Source of the DNA: Actinokineospora fastidiosa
GTDB lineage: Bacteria; Actinomycetota; Actinomycetes; Mycobacteriales; Pseudonocardiaceae
Reading direction: 5' to 3'
Length of the DNA stretch: 64,000 nt
Assembly: GCF_014648415.1 (NCBI RefSeq)
Contig: NZ_BMRB01000001.1
Coordinates: forward strand, 620,001-684,000
Positions within the stretch are counted from its first letter, which is position 1, and every line of letters begins with the position of its first letter. A model generated the notes under the pieces. The model worked only from the letters and a program-made list of their open reading frames with translations, did not search any database and had not been told where the DNA came from. The position numbers and the translations under genes are program-made. Below are positions 41,336 to 52,669 of this stretch, in pieces.

Positions 41336-42258
41336 GCTCGGCTCCCGGTCAGGCTGAGGAAGACCTCGTCGAGGCTCGGCAGGCGCAGGGCCAGCTCGTC
41401 GGCGGTGATCCCGGCCTCGTCCAGCTTGCGCACCACTGTGGACAGCAGGACCGGGTCGGCGACCGGGACGGTGAGGACGTGGGTGTCGGCGTCGGTGTGC
41501 GGCACGGCGCCGGTGATGTCGGACAGGATCGCCGCCACGGCGGGCACGTCCGCGGCGACGGTGGGCCGCACCTGCAGCGCCTGGGTCCCGGTCTTGCGCT
41601 TGAGCTCGTGCGGGGTCCCGGTGGCGATCACCCGGCCGTGGTCGAAGACGGTGATGAGGTCGGCCAGTTGGTCGGCCTCCTCCAGGTACTGGGTGGTCAG
41701 CAGGACCGTCACGCCCTCGTCGACCAGGCCCCGGACGATGCTCCACACCTCGTTGCGGCTGTGCGGGTCCAGTCCGGTGGTGGGCTCGTCGAGGTAGAGC
41801 ACCCGCGGTCGGCCGACCAGGCTGGCGGCGAGGTCGACCCGCCGCCGCATGCCGCCGGAGTACGTCTTCACCGCCCGGTCGCCCGCCTCGGCCAGCTCGA
41901 AGCGGGCCAGCAGGTCGACGGCGCGGGCGCGGGCGTCCGGCAGGCCGAGCAGCCTGCCGATGAGCACCAGGTTCTCCCGTCCGGACAGGTCCTCGTCGAC
42001 CGAGGCGTACTGCCCGGTCAGGCCGATGAGCGCGCGCACCGCCGTCGGCTCGGCGACGACGTCGTGCCCGCCGACCCTGGCCGTGCCCGCGTCGGCGCGC
42101 AGCAGGGTCGCCAGGATGCGGACGGCCGTGGTCTTGCCCGCGCCGTTCGGGCCGAGGACGCCGAGCACCTTCCCCTCGGGCACGGCCAGGTCGACCCCAT
42201 CGAGGGCCGGGGTGTCGCCGTAGCGCTTCACCAGGCCCTCGGCTTCGATCGCGTACAT
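41332..42258 (-). CDS. DrrA-like ABC transporter ATP-binding protein
   Basis: 308 aa. Walker [34 protein letters not shown], signature TYSGGMRRRVDLA, Walker B VLYLDEPTTGLDPHSR and switch LLTTQYLEEADQLAD are textbook DrrA motifs. The C-terminal regulatory segment ends PSLDEVFLSLTG. ATG 42258 is preceded by AAAGGAG. It shares an 81-bp divergent intergenic region, with two direct repeats, with the phosphatase-like gene on the other strand. Confidence 0.93.
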   Translation of the reverse strand: MYAIEAEGLVKRYGDTPALDGVDLAVPEGKVLGVLGPNGAGKTTAVRILATLLRADAGTARVGGHDVVAEPTAVRALIGLTGQYASVDEDLSGRENLVLIGRLLGLPDARARAVDLLARFELAEAGDRAVKTYSGGMRRRVDLAASLVGRPRVLYLDEPTTGLDPHSRNEVWSIVRGLVDEGVTVLLTTQYLEEADQLADLITVFDHGRVIATGTPHELKRKTGTQALQVRPTVAADVPAVAAILSDITGAVPHTDADTHVLTVPVADPVLLSTVVRKLDEAGITADELALRLPSLDEVFLSLTGSRA

Positions 42259-42293
42259 AGAACTCCTTTCACGCGACCTCCACACTCCCCACC

Positions 42294-42326
42294 CGCGCTG
42301 TCAGCGCCCGCACAGCGCGCTGTCAG
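42294..42326. repeat. Two direct repeats in a divergent promoter region (candidate operator)
   Basis: CGCGCTGTCAG occurs at 42294–42304 and again at 42316–42326, with start points 22 bp apart, about two helical turns. They lie between the divergent ABC transporter and EEP-family genes. Same-face spacing suits a dimeric repressor such as those that often control DrrAB-type pumps, but no regulator gene is adjacent. Confidence 0.4.
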
Positions 42327-42339
42327 GCATCCTGTGGTC

Positions 42340-43338
42340 ATGCGCACGGCCGAGATCGACGCTCCCGCCCCGGTGGAACCGCCCCGTCGCCGGAAGCGCC
42401 GGTGGGTCACGGCCCTGCTGGCGATCCCGGTGCTGGTGGTCGTCGCCGCCACGGTGATGCGGCTGGTCGGCGTCGACGGCGACCGCCACACGATGGCGGC
42501 CCTCGCGCTGACCCCGTACCTCACCGCGTTCGCCGCGTTCATCACCCTGCTGGCGCTCGTGGCGGGCAGGCGGGCGCTGATGGCCACCGCGCTCATCGCC
42601 ACGGTCTCGCTGGGCTCGGTGCTGGTGCCGCGCAGCCTCGACGACGGCGCCCACACCGGCGACGGCCAGCGCATCCGGGTCATGACGGCCAACCTGCTCG
42701 TCGGCGGCGCCGACCCGACCACCCTGCTCACCCTGGCCCGGGACTCCCGGGTGGACGTCCTCGCCTTCCAGGAGCTGACCCCCGCCGCCGTGGAGGCGCT
42801 CGACGCTGCCGGGATGCGCAGGCAGTTCCCCTACCGCGTGCTGCGCGCCGAGGCGGGCGGCTCCGGCAGCGGGATCGTGGCCAAGGTGCCGCTGCGGCAG
42901 ATCGTGCTGGTCGAGGAGTCCGTGCTGGAGCAGGTCGCCGTGGTCGCCGACCTCTCCGGACCGACCGACGTGGAGATCCTGTCCGTGCACGTGCTGCCCG
43001 GGGTGCACAACGCGGGCGCGTACCGGATCTGGCAGCGGGAGCTGGCCGACCTGCCGTCCCCCGACGCGGGCGGGCGCCCGCGCATCCTCGCTGGCGACTT
43101 CAACGCCACCCTCGACCACGCGGCCATGACCCGCGTCATCGACCGCGGCTACTGGGACGCCGCCGAGCTGACCGGCGAGGGCCTGCGGCCGACCTGGTCG
43201 CAGTACCCCTGGGGGCCGCCGGTCACCATCGACCACATCCTGGTCGACCGCCGCATCACCGCGACCTCACTGGCGGTCTACGACCTGCCCGGCAGCGACC
43301 ACAACGCCGTCGTGGCCGAACTGGTCCTACCGCAGTAA
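42340..43338 (+). CDS. Membrane-anchored endonuclease/exonuclease/phosphatase (EEP) family protein
   Basis: 332 aa. An Arg/Pro-rich cytoplasmic start is followed by three transmembrane helices (VTALLAIPVLVVVAATVM, YLTAFAAFITLLALVAG, ALMATALIATVSLGSVLVP). The EEP domain then carries RVMTANLLVG, AFQELTP, GSGIVAK, SVHVLPG, LAGDFNAT and IDHILVD...GSDHNAVVAE, which contain the metal ligand Glu, the DxN pair and the catalytic SDHxxV His. The catalytic domain would face outside. Substrates in this family range from nucleic acids to phospholipids and cannot be named here. A GTG two codons upstream is an alternative start. Confidence 0.86.
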   Translation: MRTAEIDAPAPVEPPRRRKRRWVTALLAIPVLVVVAATVMRLVGVDGDRHTMAALALTPYLTAFAAFITLLALVAGRRALMATALIATVSLGSVLVPRSLDDGAHTGDGQRIRVMTANLLVGGADPTTLLTLARDSRVDVLAFQELTPAAVEALDAAGMRRQFPYRVLRAEAGGSGSGIVAKVPLRQIVLVEESVLEQVAVVADLSGPTDVEILSVHVLPGVHNAGAYRIWQRELADLPSPDAGGRPRILAGDFNATLDHAAMTRVIDRGYWDAAELTGEGLRPTWSQYPWGPPVTIDHILVDRRITATSLAVYDLPGSDHNAVVAELVLPQ

Positions 43339-43527
43339 CGACGGCCCGCCAGCCGCACAGGAGCCCCCGACGCCATCGGGCGCAGCCCACAGGTGAGGTC
43401 CGTTGCCTGCCAGTCGGCCGACGGCGTTCCCGGTGGTGGCCGTCCACGACCGGCCGCCACCTCCCGCGACCCCCTCGGGTCTCCGTCGACCAAGCCGGAG
43501 TGGCCATCACTTTCGCCCGAAACGCGA

Positions 43528-43559
43528 ACCGCCCCCCGAGGAAGTCCTCGGGGGGCGGT
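43528..43559. terminator. Strong hairpin terminator between EEP gene and clpC1
   Basis: A perfect 15-bp stem (ACCGCCCCCCGAGGA / TCCTCGGGGGGCGGT) with a 2-nt loop ends 15 bp before the clpC1 stop codon on the minus side. It probably terminates clpC1 transcription and may serve the convergent EEP gene too. The rest of the 235-bp gap (43339–43527) shows no other feature. Confidence 0.8.
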
Positions 43560-43573
43560 CGTCGTGCGTGGCG

Positions 43574-46117
<2,544 letters not shown>

Positions 46118-46303
46118 TCTCACTCCCTGACTGCTGCGCCGGCGGCCCTTCTCCACCCCTTCGTAGTGGATTCAGCACCGTGGGACCACTGTAGTAGGCC
46201 GGGCTGCCACGCTCAGTGCCGCGAGCGGCTCAACATGGCAACATCAGCCGGACGGAGGCCCCGTCACCCTGGATAACGTGCGGTGACCGGTCTGGATTCC
46301 GCT

Positions 46304-46321
46304 GTCCGCTCTCCGCGAACA
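46304..46321 (-). promoter_or_regulatory. Candidate ClgR-type operator upstream of clpC1
   Basis: Read on the minus strand the sequence is TGTTCGCGGAGAGCGGAC. The core CGC-N5-GCG with NANR spacing fits the corynebacterial ClgR consensus (WNNWCGCYNANRGCGWWS) except for G at the Y position and G at the first W after GCG. ClgR activates clp genes in actinomycetes. The site is 187 bp from the clpC1 ATG, somewhat far, so a long leader would be needed. Confidence 0.35.
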
Positions 46322-46388
46322 GTCGCTGTCGTCCCGACTGTGGGCTATCCCACCCCGACCGCGACAGGCGCGTTTCAGGGCTGCTGGG

Positions 46389-46407
46389 TAAGGTTAGGCA
46401 TGCCTTA
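46389..46407. promoter_or_regulatory. IdeR/DmdR-type iron box upstream of the FhuF-like gene
   Basis: TAAGGTTAGGCATGCCTTA matches 14 of 19 positions of the DtxR-family consensus TTAGGTTAGGCTAACCTAA and is itself close to a palindrome. It lies 43–61 bp upstream of the ATG at 46450, where an iron-dependent repressor would block transcription. The remaining part of the 332-bp clpC1–FhuF gap contains the ClgR-like site and no gene. Confidence 0.72.
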
Positions 46408-46449
46408 TCAGTCGGCCGGGCTCCGGGACGCGCGCGAACGGCGCCGTCG

Positions 46450-47265
46450 ATGACCCTCGACTACAGCATCCGCCCCGCGGCGCGGTCCGGCCATCGGACG
46501 TTGCCGGAATCACTCTCCGTGCTCAACGGGCGGCAGGACCGGGTCGAGGTCCGCTACGGGCTGCCCGCCGAGCCGGGCTGGGTGACCTGCGGCAGCGTCC
46601 TGGCCACCCCCGACGCGTTCGGCCGCTGGCGGGCCTCGCTCGCGCGCTGGCTGCGCGACCAGTACGACGACGCCCCGGACCAGACGACCGCCGGGTACGT
46701 CATGACGTGGTACCTCGGCGTCCCGGCCTACGTCGGCGCGCTGCTGTTCCACCACGAGCGCCGGGTGCCGTCGCTGCGCCCGGCCGACCTGGCCTTCCGC
46801 ACCGCCTACCCCCGCCCGCACCCGGGCTCGGTCGCGGTGCTCTCCCCCGCCTTCGCCTGCCTGCCGGACGACCCGGCGGCCGGGCGGCCCGACGTCGTGG
46901 TGGCCCCCGACGACGCCGCCCTGGCCGCGGTCCTGCGCGGGCGCTTCATCGCCCACGCCAAACGGTTCGTCGACGTGTACGCGCCGCAGGTGCGCCTCGG
47001 CAGGCGCACGCTCTGGGCCGCGGCGACCGACGCCCTGGACAGCGCGCTGTGGCAGGCAGGCCGCTGCGGCGGCGACGCGGGCGCGGGCGCGCTCGACGCC
47101 GCGCTGGTGCTCGAGGACGGCGTGAAGCCGCTCACCTCGGGCTCGACCATGCGGACCGTCGACGGCGAGTGGACCCGCAGGCGGGAGAGCTGCTGCTTCC
47201 ACTACCTGCTGGAGCGGGGCGAGGGCGCGTGCGGCACCTGCCCCCGCGTGCTGCCTAGGCGTTAG
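46450..47265 (+). CDS. FhuF-like (2Fe-2S) ferric-siderophore reductase
   Basis: 271 aa. The C-terminus ESCCFHYLLERGEGACGTCPRV has the CC-x10-C-x2-C ligand pattern of the FhuF [2Fe-2S] family, which reduces cytoplasmic ferric siderophores to release iron. The rest, including AFGRWRASLARWLRDQYDDAPDQTTAGYVMTWYLG (residues ~54–88), is only loosely FhuF-like. The iron box upstream supports a role in iron acquisition. ATG 46450 was chosen because the iron box and promoter then lie directly upstream. It overlaps the convergent small membrane protein gene by 11 bp. Confidence 0.8.
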   Translation: MTLDYSIRPAARSGHRTLPESLSVLNGRQDRVEVRYGLPAEPGWVTCGSVLATPDAFGRWRASLARWLRDQYDDAPDQTTAGYVMTWYLGVPAYVGALLFHHERRVPSLRPADLAFRTAYPRPHPGSVAVLSPAFACLPDDPAAGRPDVVVAPDDAALAAVLRGRFIAHAKRFVDVYAPQVRLGRRTLWAAATDALDSALWQAGRCGGDAGAGALDAALVLEDGVKPLTSGSTMRTVDGEWTRRRESCCFHYLLERGEGACGTCPRVLPRR

Positions 47266-47638
47266 GCGGGCCGTACGGGCCCTGCGGGTACGGCTGCGGG
47301 CCGGTCGGGGGTCCGTAGCCGCCGTACGGCGCGGGCTGGGCGACCTGCTTGGGCCTGGGCGAGGCCATGCCGTTCATCGCGGCGGCGCCGACCATGATCC
47401 CGATGCCCGAGAGCCCGACGGCCGCCGCCGAGATCGCCTCGGTCTGGTAGACCGCCATGGTGCCGCAGCCGGGGCTGGGGACGTCGGAGTAGCCGCCGGC
47501 GCCGTCCTGGACCTCGGTCATGTAGCAGCGGGCGTCCGCGTCGTCGTGCGTCATGCCCGCCATCACCGCCGCGATGACACAGGCGGCGAGGCCCGTGAGG
47601 ATGAGCAAGCCCTGGACAATGCGGACCACGATCGTCAT
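47255..47638 (-). CDS. Small two-helix membrane protein, Pro/Gly/Tyr-rich tail
   Basis: 127 aa. Transmembrane segments at residues ~9–28 (GLLILTGLAACVIAAVMAG) and ~66–88 (TEAISAAAVGLSGIGIMVGAAAM) flank an external loop with two Cys (RCYMTEVQ ... PGCGTM), probably disulfide-linked. The cytoplasmic tail is rich in Pro, Gly and Tyr (YGGYGPPTGPQPYPQGPYGPP). It is not recognised as a named family. It lies between the FhuF-like gene and lsr2. Confidence 0.65.
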   Translation of the reverse strand: MTIVVRIVQGLLILTGLAACVIAAVMAGMTHDDADARCYMTEVQDGAGGYSDVPSPGCGTMAVYQTEAISAAAVGLSGIGIMVGAAAMNGMASPRPKQVAQPAPYGGYGPPTGPQPYPQGPYGPPNA

Positions 47639-47760
47639 GCGGCAGAAACTAGCGGACCGGCATCACCGTCGTGGCCGGTTGCGACAACCCGCGATCACCG
47701 GACCCGGTGACGCCGCGCACACCATTCCGCGAGTCCACCCGACGATCGGGTGAATGCAAC

Positions 47761-47789
47761 AAGGGCCGCCGCGGAGTGCGGCGGCCCTT
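47761..47789. terminator. Hairpin terminator downstream of lsr2
   Basis: A perfect 12-bp stem (AAGGGCCGCCGC / GCGGCGGCCCTT) with a 5-nt loop lies 15 bp beyond the lsr2 stop on the minus strand. The AA/TT ends give a short T-run. The other ~120 bp of the intergenic region contains no recognisable gene. Confidence 0.8.
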
Positions 47790-47803
47790 AAGCCGGTCGG
47801 CGC

Positions 47804-48151
47804 TTAGGCCTGCTCGTTGTAGGCGTCGAGGACCTCCGAGGGGATTCGGCCCCGGTCGGACACCTTCATGCCCTGCTTGCGCGCCCACTCGCGAATTGCC
47901 TGGTTCTGCTCGCGGTCGGCCGAGGCCGTGCGCGGCGCGCGGCCAGCGGCCGCCTTGCCGACGGGGCGCTTGCGGCCGCCGGAACGGCGGGCGTGGTCGA
48001 CGAAGTCGGACAGGGCCGAACGCAGGCGCTCGGCATTCTTGCTGGACAGATCGATCTGATAGGTCGCCCCGTCGAGTGCGAACTCCACGGTCTCCTCGGC
48101 CTCGGAACCGTCGATGTCGTCGACGAGCGAAACCGTGACCTTCTGCGCCAT
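47804..48151 (-). CDS. lsr2: Nucleoid-associated H-NS-like protein Lsr2
   Basis: 115 aa. The N-terminal oligomerisation domain starts [28 protein letters not shown]. The C-terminal DNA-binding domain has [26 protein letters not shown], with the AT-hook-like RGR that inserts into the minor groove. Lsr2 bridges and silences AT-rich and horizontally acquired DNA in actinomycetes. It is in the same position, between clpC1 and lysS, as Rv3597c in M. tuberculosis. Confidence 0.97.
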   Translation of the reverse strand: MAQKVTVSLVDDIDGSEAEETVEFALDGATYQIDLSSKNAERLRSALSDFVDHARRSGGRKRPVGKAAAGRAPRTASADREQNQAIREWARKQGMKVSDRGRIPSEVLDAYNEQA

Positions 48152-48263
48152 AGCGCCTCCCTCAGGCTGAAATGTGCCGGCTCAGCGAGCGTCTCGGCCA
48201 CCAGTAGAAATACTCCCTGGGGGCAGGCTAGCGCAAATCAGCGGGAATGTGTTAGACCGGGGT

Positions 48264-49763
48264 TCATTCGGGGCGGACGAGGGGGAACAGGATGGTCTCC
48301 CGGATGCCGAGCCCGGTCAGGGCCATCAGCAGCCGGTCAATGCCCATTCCGACGCCGCCGCTCGGTGGCATTCCGTACTCCAACGCGCGCAGAAAGTCCT
48401 CATCGAGGCGCATCGCCTCGTCGTCGCCGGATGCCGCGCGCCTGCCCTGCTCGGTCAGCCGCCGCCGTTCCTCGACCGGATCCACCAACTCCGAGTAGCC
48501 GGTGGCCAACTCGAAACCGCGGACGTAGAGGTCCCACTTTTCGGCCACGCCCGGCTTGGACCGGTGTTCACGCGTCAGCGGTGAGGTCTCGACGGGGAAA
48601 TCCCGAACAAAAGTCGGCGCGTGCAGGTGATCGCCGACCAGATGCTCCCAGAGCTCCTCGACCAGCTTGCCGTGGCCGAGCGCCGGGTCGTGCTCCAGGC
48701 CGACGGCGGCCGCGTGCTTGCGCAGCTCGTCGACGCCGGTCTCCGGGGTGACCTCGGCTTCCAGCGCCTCCGACAGCGACCCGTACATGGTCAGCGTCGT
48801 CCACTCGCCGGACAGGTCGTACTCCGAGCCGTCGTCGAGGGTGACGACCTCGCCGCCGAAGACCGAGCGGGCCGCCTCCTGGATCAGCTCGCGGGTCATG
48901 GCCGCGTTGGTGTCGTAGGTGGCGAACGCCTCGTAGAACTCCAGCATCGCGAACTCGGGCGAATGCGAGGAATCACTGCCCTCGTTGCGGAAGTTGCGGT
49001 TGATCTCGAAGACCTTGTCGATGCCGCCGACCACACAGCGCTTGAGAAACAGCTCGGGGGCGATCCGCAGGTACAGATCCATGCTCATCGCGTTGGAGTG
49101 CGTCACGAACGGGCGGGCCGAGGCGCCGCCGTGCAGGGTCTGCAGCATGGGGGTCTCCACCTCCAGGAAACCCCGGGCGTGGAAAGACTCGCGCAGCGAC
49201 CGCACAACCGCCGAACGGACCCTTACCGTCTCGCGGGCCTCGGGCCGCACGATGAGGTCGACATAGCGCTGCCTAATACGCGTTTCCTCGCCCAGCGGCT
49301 TGTGCGCGACGGGCAGCGGGCGCAGCGACTTGGCCGCCATTCCCCACTCGTCGGCGAGCACCGACAGCTCGCCGCGCCGGGAGGTGATCACCTCGCCGGT
49401 GACGAATACGTGGTCGCCAAGATCGACATCGGCCTTCCATGCGGAAAGGGCGTCCTCGCCGACGTTGTTCAGGCTCAGCATGGCCTGCAGTTCGGTTCCG
49501 TCGCCTTCGCGCAAGGTGGCGAAGCACAGCTTGCCGGTGTTGCGCAGGAACATGACCCGGCCGACCACGGACACCTTGTCGCCGGTGGCGGTGTCGGCGG
49601 GCAGATCGGAATAGGCGGCGCGCACTTCGGCCAGCGAGTGGGTGCGCGGCACTTCGACCGGGTACGGCGAGACACCGGCGGCGAGCATTCGCTCCCGCTT
49701 CTCCCGCCGAATCCGCATCTGCTCGGGCAGGTCGTCGACGTCGGGGGTGGTCTCCTCGTTCAC
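48264..49763 (-). CDS. lysS: Lysyl-tRNA synthetase, class II
   Basis: 499 aa. An OB-fold anticodon-binding domain ([21 protein letters not shown]) precedes the class II core. Motif 1 is [10 protein letters not shown], motif 2 [20 protein letters not shown], and motif 3 [16 protein letters not shown]. It charges tRNA-Lys with lysine in the cytoplasm. GTG 49763 is preferred over the ATG seven codons upstream, by comparison with mycobacterial LysS1, which begins close to DLPEQxRIRR. It is divergent from the methyltransferase gene over 61 bp. Confidence 0.96.
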   Translation of the reverse strand: MNEETTPDVDDLPEQMRIRREKRERMLAAGVSPYPVEVPRTHSLAEVRAAYSDLPADTATGDKVSVVGRVMFLRNTGKLCFATLREGDGTELQAMLSLNNVGEDALSAWKADVDLGDHVFVTGEVITSRRGELSVLADEWGMAAKSLRPLPVAHKPLGEETRIRQRYVDLIVRPEARETVRVRSAVVRSLRESFHARGFLEVETPMLQTLHGGASARPFVTHSNAMSMDLYLRIAPELFLKRCVVGGIDKVFEINRNFRNEGSDSSHSPEFAMLEFYEAFATYDTNAAMTRELIQEAARSVFGGEVVTLDDGSEYDLSGEWTTLTMYGSLSEALEAEVTPETGVDELRKHAAAVGLEHDPALGHGKLVEELWEHLVGDHLHAPTFVRDFPVETSPLTREHRSKPGVAEKWDLYVRGFELATGYSELVDPVEERRRLTEQGRRAASGDDEAMRLDEDFLRALEYGMPPSGGVGMGIDRLLMALTGLGIRETILFPLVRPE

Positions 49764-49824
49764 GGCGCAAGGGTACGAGGGCATCCCCGCGAGGTCACAA
49801 CCGGTATTGCCTTACGGTTGTCCG

Positions 49825-50565
49825 GTGGACGATCCGCAGATGCGCGCGACCAGAGCGGGTTCATTCGGCGCCAATGCCGCGACCTACGCCGAGCACCGGC
49901 CGGACTACCCGGCCGAGGCTGTCGAATGGGTCATCGGCGACCGCACCAGGGTGCTCGACCTCGGCGCGGGCACCGGCAAGCTGACCGAGCGCCTGCTCGA
50001 CCTGGGGGTGGACGTCACCGCGGTCGAGCCGGACCCGCAGATGCGGGCCGAGCTGACCCGGCGGCTGCCGGACGTGCCGACGATGGACGGGCGGGCCGAG
50101 CGGATCCCGCTGCGCGACGCCTCGGTGGACGCCGTGGTCGCGGGCCAGTCGTTCCACTGGTTCAACAACCCCGAGGCGCTGGCCGAGATCACCAGGGTGC
50201 TGCGCCCCGGCGGGGTCTTCGGCGCGCTGTGGATCGCCGACGACGACCGCGTGCCGTGGGTGCGGACGCTGGTCGAGCTGACCGCGTCGAGCGTGGGCGA
50301 CCCGGCGCGGCGGCGCGAGCGGCACGTGCCCGAGCACGACCTGCTCGGCGACGCCGAGGCGAAGGACTTCAAGCACCAGCAGGTGCGCACGGTGGACTCG
50401 ATGGTGGAGTCGCTGCGCACCTACTCCCACATCGCCGTGGCCCCGGAGGCCGAGCGGGCGGAGATCCTGGCCAGGGCCAGGGAGTACCTGTCGGGGCTGC
50501 CGGACTCGCGCGGGGTGTTCGTGCGGCCGCTGATCTGCGAGGCGATCAGGGCCATCCGGATCTAG
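49825..50565 (+). CDS. Class I SAM-dependent methyltransferase
   Basis: 246 aa. VLDLGAGTGKLT is motif I; VTAVEPDPQMR, AERIPLRDASVDAVVAGQSFHWF and VLRPGGVFGALW are motifs II–III of the Methyltransf_11 group. The substrate is unknown. The GTG at 49825 gives the usual short N-terminus (SFGANAATYAEHRPDYP); an ATG five codons later is an alternative. It is the only plus-strand gene inside the minus-strand lysS–coaX–pan block, and its stop overlaps the end of coaX by 4 bp. Confidence 0.88.
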   Translation: MDDPQMRATRAGSFGANAATYAEHRPDYPAEAVEWVIGDRTRVLDLGAGTGKLTERLLDLGVDVTAVEPDPQMRAELTRRLPDVPTMDGRAERIPLRDASVDAVVAGQSFHWFNNPEALAEITRVLRPGGVFGALWIADDDRVPWVRTLVELTASSVGDPARRRERHVPEHDLLGDAEAKDFKHQQVRTVDSMVESLRTYSHIAVAPEAERAEILARAREYLSGLPDSRGVFVRPLICEAIRAIRI

Positions 50566-51338
50566 CGCTGGTTGCGCTCGTAGACCAGGCGCAGACCCAG
50601 CAGGGTCAGGTCGGGGCGGTGGTGGTCGATGGTCGCCGACTCGTCGACCACCAGCGGGGCCAGTCCGCCGGTGGCGATGACGGTCATCGGGCCGTCGTGG
50701 CCCTGCCGGGCCAGCTCGCGGCGGATGCGGGTGACGATGCCGTCGATCTGGCCAGCGAACCCGTACATGATCCCCGACTGCAGGCACTCCACCGTGTTCT
50801 TGCCGATCACCGAGCGCGGGCGGACGACGTCGACCTTGCGCAGCGCGGCGGCGTGCGTGGCCAGGGCGTCCATGGAGATCTCGATGCCCGGCATGAACAC
50901 CCCGCCGAGGAACTCGCCCTTGGCCGAGATGACGTCGATGTTGGTCGACGTGCCGAAGTCGACCACCGCGCACGCGGTGTTGAACAGGTGGTGGGCGGCC
51001 AGCGTGTTCACCACCCGGTCGGCGCCGACCTCCTTGGGGTTGTCCACCAGCAGCGGCACCCCTGTCCGCACGCCCGGCTCGACCACCACGCGGGGCACGC
51101 GGCCGTGGTACTTGCCCAGCATGGCGCGCAGTTCCCGCAGCACCGTCGGCACGGTCGACAGCGCGGAGATGGCGGTGACCTCGTCGGCGTGCGGGCCGAG
51201 CAGGCCGCGCAGCGACAGGTCGAGCTCGTCGGCGGTGATGCGCGCGTCGGTGCGGGTGCGCCAGTCGCGCACCAGCTCCTTGCCGTCGAACAGGCCGAAG
51301 GCGGTGTTGGTGTTGCCGACGTCGATGGCCAGGAGCAC
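50562..51338 (-). CDS. coaX: Type III pantothenate kinase
   Basis: 258 aa. The ASKHA fold is shown by LLAIDVGNTNTAFGLF (phosphate-binding), VGADRVVNTLAA and VVDFGTSTNIDVI; GGVFMPGIEISMDAL and VIATGGLAPLV complete the CoaX signature. It phosphorylates pantothenate in the first step of CoA synthesis. It begins directly after the panD stop, so pantothenate production and use are encoded in one transcription unit, as in M. tuberculosis. Confidence 0.95.
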   Translation of the reverse strand: MLLAIDVGNTNTAFGLFDGKELVRDWRTRTDARITADELDLSLRGLLGPHADEVTAISALSTVPTVLRELRAMLGKYHGRVPRVVVEPGVRTGVPLLVDNPKEVGADRVVNTLAAHHLFNTACAVVDFGTSTNIDVISAKGEFLGGVFMPGIEISMDALATHAAALRKVDVVRPRSVIGKNTVECLQSGIMYGFAGQIDGIVTRIRRELARQGHDGPMTVIATGGLAPLVVDESATIDHHRPDLTLLGLRLVYERNQR

Positions 51339-51797
51339 TTAGACCTCGGCGGCCAGGAGCGCGTCCAGCTTGGCGGCGTCGTCGGTCTCGGAGGTGGCCC
51401 CGCTCTTGAGGCCCGAGCCCTCGGGGGCGTGGGCGGCGTCCGCGCCGAGGTGCGCGATCCTGTTGTCGGCGTCGACGAAGACCACGCGCGGCTGGTAGGC
51501 GGCGGCCTCCGCGGAGTCCATCAGGCCGTAGGCGATGAGGATGACGATGTCGCCGGGGTGCACCAGGTGCGCGGCGGCGCCGTTGATGCCGATGACCCCG
51601 CTGTCGCGCTCGCCCTCGATGACGTAGGTCTCCAGGCGGGCGCCGTTGGTGACGTCGACGATGGCGACCTGCTCGCCGGGCAGCAGGTCGGCGGCCTCCA
51701 TCAGCACCGGGTCGATGGTCACCGAGCCGACGTAGTGCAGGTCGGCCTGGGTCACGGTGGCGCGGTGGATCTTGGACTTGAGCATCGTGCGGAACAT
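51339..51797 (-). CDS. panD: Aspartate 1-decarboxylase proenzyme
   Basis: 152 aa. [21 protein letters not shown] contains the self-cleavage site Gly24–Ser25, which generates the pyruvoyl cofactor, and Lys9 and Tyr22 of the active site. It makes beta-alanine from aspartate for pantothenate. The C-terminal ~25 residues ([20 protein letters not shown]) are a disordered extension, as in other actinobacterial PanD. It lies 8 bp downstream of panC. Confidence 0.96.
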   Translation of the reverse strand: MFRTMLKSKIHRATVTQADLHYVGSVTIDPVLMEAADLLPGEQVAIVDVTNGARLETYVIEGERDSGVIGINGAAAHLVHPGDIVILIAYGLMDSAEAAAYQPRVVFVDADNRIAHLGADAAHAPEGSGLKSGATSETDDAAKLDALLAAEV

Positions 51798-51805
51798 GGT
51801 CTCCC

Positions 51806-52669
51806 CTAACCGAGCAGGACCGGGACGTTGTCGATGAGTCGGGTGCGGCCGAGCCGGGCGGCCACCAGCAGGCGGGCGTCGCCGTCGGCCGGGGCGGGGC
51901 CGAGGTCGGGCGACCGCAGTTCCAGGTAGTCGACGGACAGGTCGGGGGTCTGGTCGAGGACGGCCCGCGCGGCGTCGATGACGGCCGCCGCTCCCTGGGC
52001 GCTGACGTGCGCGCCCGCCGCGAGGGCCGCGGACAGGGTCACGGCCGCCTGGCGCTGCGCGTCGTCGAGGTAGGCGTTGCGGGAGGACAGGGCCAGGCCG
52101 TCGGGCTCGCGCACCGTCGGCACGCCGATGACGGCGACCTCCATGTCGAGGTCCTTCACCATGCGCTTGATCAGGTTGAGCTGCTGGTAGTCCTTCTCAC
52201 CGAACAGAGCGTAGTCGGGGCGGACGATGTTGAACAGCTTGTTGACCACAGTGAGCACGCCCGCGAAGTGCCCCGGCCGGACCGCGCCCTCCAGCTCGTC
52301 GCCCAGGGGTCCCGGGTGGACGGTGGTGGTCGCGCCCTCGGGGTACATGTCCTCCCGAGTCGGCGTGAAGACCAGCTCGACGCGCTCGTCGGCGCAGACG
52401 TCGAGGTCGGTCTCCAGTGGACGCGGGTAGCGGTCGAAGTCCTCGCCCGCGCCGAACTGCAGCGGGTTCACGAAGATCGAGGCGACGAGCACCGTGTTCG
52501 GGAGGCGGCGGGCGTGGCGCAGCAGCGCGCGGTGGCCGTCGTGCAGGGCGCCCATGGTCGGCACGAACGCGATCTTGCGCCCGGTCGCCCGCAGGGCGCG
52601 GGTGACCCTGGCCAGCTCGGCCGGTCCACTGTGGACGTGCAGCTTGCCCGGCGTGAACACGGGTGTCAT
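51806..52669 (-). CDS. panC: Pantothenate synthetase (pantoate–beta-alanine ligase)
   Basis: 287 aa. [16 protein letters not shown] has the HxGH-type nucleotidyl-transfer site, [10 protein letters not shown] and GEDFDRYPR bind substrate, and [15 protein letters not shown] is the KMSKS-like region. It joins pantoate and beta-alanine using ATP. ATG 52669 overlaps the stop of the DUF2520 gene (ATGA). Confidence 0.96.
   Translation of the reverse strand: MTPVFTPGKLHVHSGPAELARVTRALRATGRKIAFVPTMGALHDGHRALLRHARRLPNTVLVASIFVNPLQFGAGEDFDRYPRPLETDLDVCADERVELVFTPTREDMYPEGATTTVHPGPLGDELEGAVRPGHFAGVLTVVNKLFNIVRPDYALFGEKDYQQLNLIKRMVKDLDMEVAVIGVPTVREPDGLALSSRNAYLDDAQRQAAVTLSAALAAGAHVSAQGAAAVIDAARAVLDQTPDLSVDYLELRSPDLGPAPADGDARLLVAARLGRTRLIDNVPVLLG

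Noticed and set aside
40553..42258. DrrAB-like transporter considered part of the biosynthetic cluster
   Set aside because: It lies 17 kb beyond the last cluster gene, separated by metal transport, repair and core genes; the cluster has its own exporter at 20100–23359.
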